Below the pieces are notes generated by a model. That model was given only the letters and a program-made list of their open reading frames with translations. It did no database searches and was not told the DNA's origin. Shown here piece after piece: positions 39,272 through 41,093 of a stretch of 41,093 bases of DNA. The stretch is from positions 1-41,093 of the forward strand of contig LSSH01000085.1 in assembly GCA_001595885.1 (NCBI GenBank). Reading direction: 5' to 3'. Numbering within the stretch: position 1 is the first letter of the stretch; each line of letters opens with the position of its first letter. This DNA comes from Candidatus Proteinoplasmatales archaeon SG8-5 (GTDB lineage: Archaea > Thermoplasmatota > Thermoplasmata > SG8-5). Both the position numbers and the translations under genes were made by a program.

Positions 39272-41093
39272 ATGCCGGAGGATGACAAGGAGATCTTCAA
39301 ACCAAGCAAGGAATTTGTGGACGCGGCCTACTTCAAGAGCTTGGATGAGTACCAGAGGATGTACGAGGAGTCAATCAAGGACCCGGACGCCTTTTGGTCA
39401 AAGGTCGCGGAGGACTTCCAGTGGTTCATTAAATCTGAGAACGTACGTTTTTTTGACTTCCACGAGGGCATCATCAGGTTCTTCGAGGGCGGCAAGACCA
39501 ACATGTCCTGGAACTGCCTTGACCGTCATTTGAAGGAGCGGGGCGACCAGATCGCCATCATATGGGAGGGCAACGACCCCAGCGAGGACGCCAAGTACAC
39601 CTACAAGGAATTGCACGCCGAGGTGTGCAAGTTCGCCAACGTGCTCCAATCGCTGGGCATCAAGTACGGCGACAGGGTCTGCATCTATCTTCAGATGATT
39701 CCCGAACTGCCCATTGCCCTTCTTGCGTGTTCCAGGATAGGGGCCGTCCATTCCGTGGTGTTCGGAGCCTTCTCCCCGGATTCCCTCAAGGACAGGATCA
39801 ACGACTCGGAGTGCAAGCTTCTTGTCACGCAGGACACGGCGCTTCGGGGCCGAAAGGACGACATTCCGATGAAGACGAACGCCGACAAGGCCTTGAAGGA
39901 GTGCCCGAGCATCGAAAAGGTCATTGTCGTGAGAAGGACCGGGAACGAGGTTCCGATGCAGGAGGAGCGCGACCTCTGGTGGCACGAGGAGATGAAGGAC
40001 GCTCCCATCTGGTATCCGCCCCTCCTCATCGATGCCGAGGACCCGCTGTTCATTCTATACACTTCAGGCTCAACCGGAAAACCAAAGGGTGTCCTGCACA
40101 CCACCGGCGGATACATGGTGTACGCCGCGACCACCCACAAGTACGTCTTCGACTACCACGACGGGGACATCTTCTGGTGCACCGCGGACATCGGCTGGAT
40201 CACTGGCCATTCCTACATCGTTTACGGGCCGCTGCTGAACGGAGCGACCAGTATCATGTTCGAGGGCGTGCCCAATTACCCGGACGCGAGCAGGTTCTGG
40301 CAGATCGTCGACAAGTACAAGGTGAACCAGTTCTACACCGCCCCCACGGCAATAAGAGCGTTGATGAAAGAGGGCGACGAGCCCGTGAAGAGGACGTCCA
40401 GGGAGAGCCTGAAATTGCTCGGAACGGTTGGCGAACCAATCAACCCCGAGGCCTGGCAGTGGTACTACGAGGTTGTGGGGGATAGCCGATGCCCAATCGT
40501 TGACACGTGGTGGCAGACTGAGACTGGCGGTATCCTCATCACCCCATTGCCCGGGGCCGTTCCCGCGAAGCCGGGTTCGGCCACAGTACCCTTCTTCGGC
40601 GTGGAGCCGGCCCTTGTGGATGACAAGGGGAACGAGCTGGAGGGTGCCACATCGGGGGCCTTGATAATCAAATCCGCCTGGCCCGGCATCATGAGGACCG
40701 TGTACGGTCATCACCAGAGGTTCAAGGAGACGTACTTTGCAATGTACCCGGGCAACTACTTCACCGGTGACGGGGCGAAGAGGGACGAGGACGGCTATTA
40801 CTGGATCACCGGCAGGATCGATGACGTCATCAACGTGTCCGGGCACAGGATGGGCACGGCCGAGGTGGAGAGCGCCTTGGTCTCTCATCCAGCGGTCGCC
40901 GAGGCTGCGGTCGTCGGATACCCGCACGAGATCAAGGGCCAGGGCATCTATGCTTATGTCACTCTGAAGACGGGTAACGAGTACACCGACGAGCTGAAGA
41001 AGGAGCTGAGGGGTCACGTCAGAAATGAGATCGGGCCCATCGCCACCCCGGACGTGATACACTGGGCCCCGGGTCTGCCGAAGACAAGGTCTG
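39272..41093 (+). CDS. acsA: Acetyl-CoA synthetase, AMP-forming, 5' part
   Basis: An open frame from ATG 39272 runs to the window end (607 codons), so the stop is outside. It contains the Acs signatures [83 protein letters not shown] and [20 protein letters not shown]. The last residues are PKTRS, so the SGK motif with the acetylatable catalytic Lys falls just beyond the edge. It makes acetyl-CoA from acetate, ATP and CoA. TATA-like GGATTTATAG (about 39217-39226) and GGAGG lie upstream. Confidence 0.95.
   Translation, partial: MPEDDKEIFKPSKEFVDAAYFKSLDEYQRMYEESIKDPDAFWSKVAEDFQWFIKSENVRFFDFHEGIIRFFEGGKTNMSWNCLDRHLKERGDQIAIIWEGNDPSEDAKYTYKELHAEVCKFANVLQSLGIKYGDRVCIYLQMIPELPIALLACSRIGAVHSVVFGAFSPDSLKDRINDSECKLLVTQDTALRGRKDDIPMKTNADKALKECPSIEKVIVVRRTGNEVPMQEERDLWWHEEMKDAPIWYPPLLIDAEDPLFILYTSGSTGKPKGVLHTTGGYMVYAATTHKYVFDYHDGDIFWCTADIGWITGHSYIVYGPLLNGATSIMFEGVPNYPDASRFWQIVDKYKVNQFYTAPTAIRALMKEGDEPVKRTSRESLKLLGTVGEPINPEAWQWYYEVVGDSRCPIVDTWWQTETGGILITPLPGAVPAKPGSATVPFFGVEPALVDDKGNELEGATSGALIIKSAWPGIMRTVYGHHQRFKETYFAMYPGNYFTGDGAKRDEDGYYWITGRIDDVINVSGHRMGTAEVESALVSHPAVAEAAVVGYPHEIKGQGIYAYVTLKTGNEYTDELKKELRGHVRNEIGPIATPDVIHWAPGLPKTRS

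Noticed and set aside
40070-41062. Minus-strand frame of 330 codons
   Set aside because: It lies entirely inside the well-supported acetyl-CoA synthetase gene and shows no motif.

Overview
The window is archaeal chromosomal DNA. Evidence for this: an Orc1/Cdc6 initiator, a translin homologue, a NOB1-type PIN/zinc-ribbon nuclease, an archaeal Ogg2-type DNA glycosylase, TATA-like boxes 25-35 bases ahead of many starts, and GGTGAT/GGAGG ribosome binding sites mixed with near-leaderless genes. Gene content (DUF6015-like protein, group 4-type hydrogenase core, many oxygen-detoxifying enzymes, AMP-forming acetyl-CoA synthetases) suggests an anaerobic or microaerophilic member of the Thermoplasmatota; the exact lineage is inference. 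Genes are tightly packed. No gap without a gene exceeds 300 bases, and I see no rRNA, tRNA, CRISPR array, insertion sequence or prophage.

Layout. 1-3069 (minus): translin, histone-deacetylase-like amidohydrolase and a TPR protein that runs off the left edge. 3178-7453: TlpA-like thioredoxin, NOB1-like nuclease, a convergent DUF6015-like gene, Orc1/Cdc6 with a membrane-anchored OB-fold protein, then a small gene pair that looks like a DUF6516/HVO_A0114-type toxin-antitoxin module. 7602-14820 (plus): a seven-gene operon with a CheF-like protein, a V4R sensor, a single-domain KaiC-like ATPase, a roadblock/LC7-like protein, a 946-residue Lys/Glu-rich coiled-coil protein with a zinc knuckle and two winged helices, and two related Cys/His proteins. 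I recognise the individual families but not the combination; it is the best candidate here for an undescribed system. A GNAT-like gene follows.

15581-25206: a NucS-N/RQC/HRDC fusion and hypE lie before a minus-strand run encoding a four-subunit [NiFe] hydrogenase core (small, 30 kDa, large, ferredoxin) followed by its maturation genes hycI, hypB, hypF, hypC, hypA, hypD. All six Hyp factors and the protease are present, but no membrane subunits are. 26318-35323 (minus): an 18-gene oxidative-stress and redox island headed by a PerR-like repressor: rubredoxin, FprA flavodiiron protein, superoxide reductase, five diiron ferritin-fold proteins, hemerythrin, nitroreductase, glutaredoxin, an FTR-rubredoxin fusion, a rhodanese fusion and a ferredoxin. 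35539-41093 (plus): acetate transporter, HD phosphohydrolase and two acyl/acetyl-CoA synthetases, the last cut by the window edge.

Two genes (superoxide reductase and hypC) appear to start on AUU and AUC. No AUG, GUG or UUG is available that would keep an essential N-terminal cysteine, so ordinary gene callers truncate or miss both.
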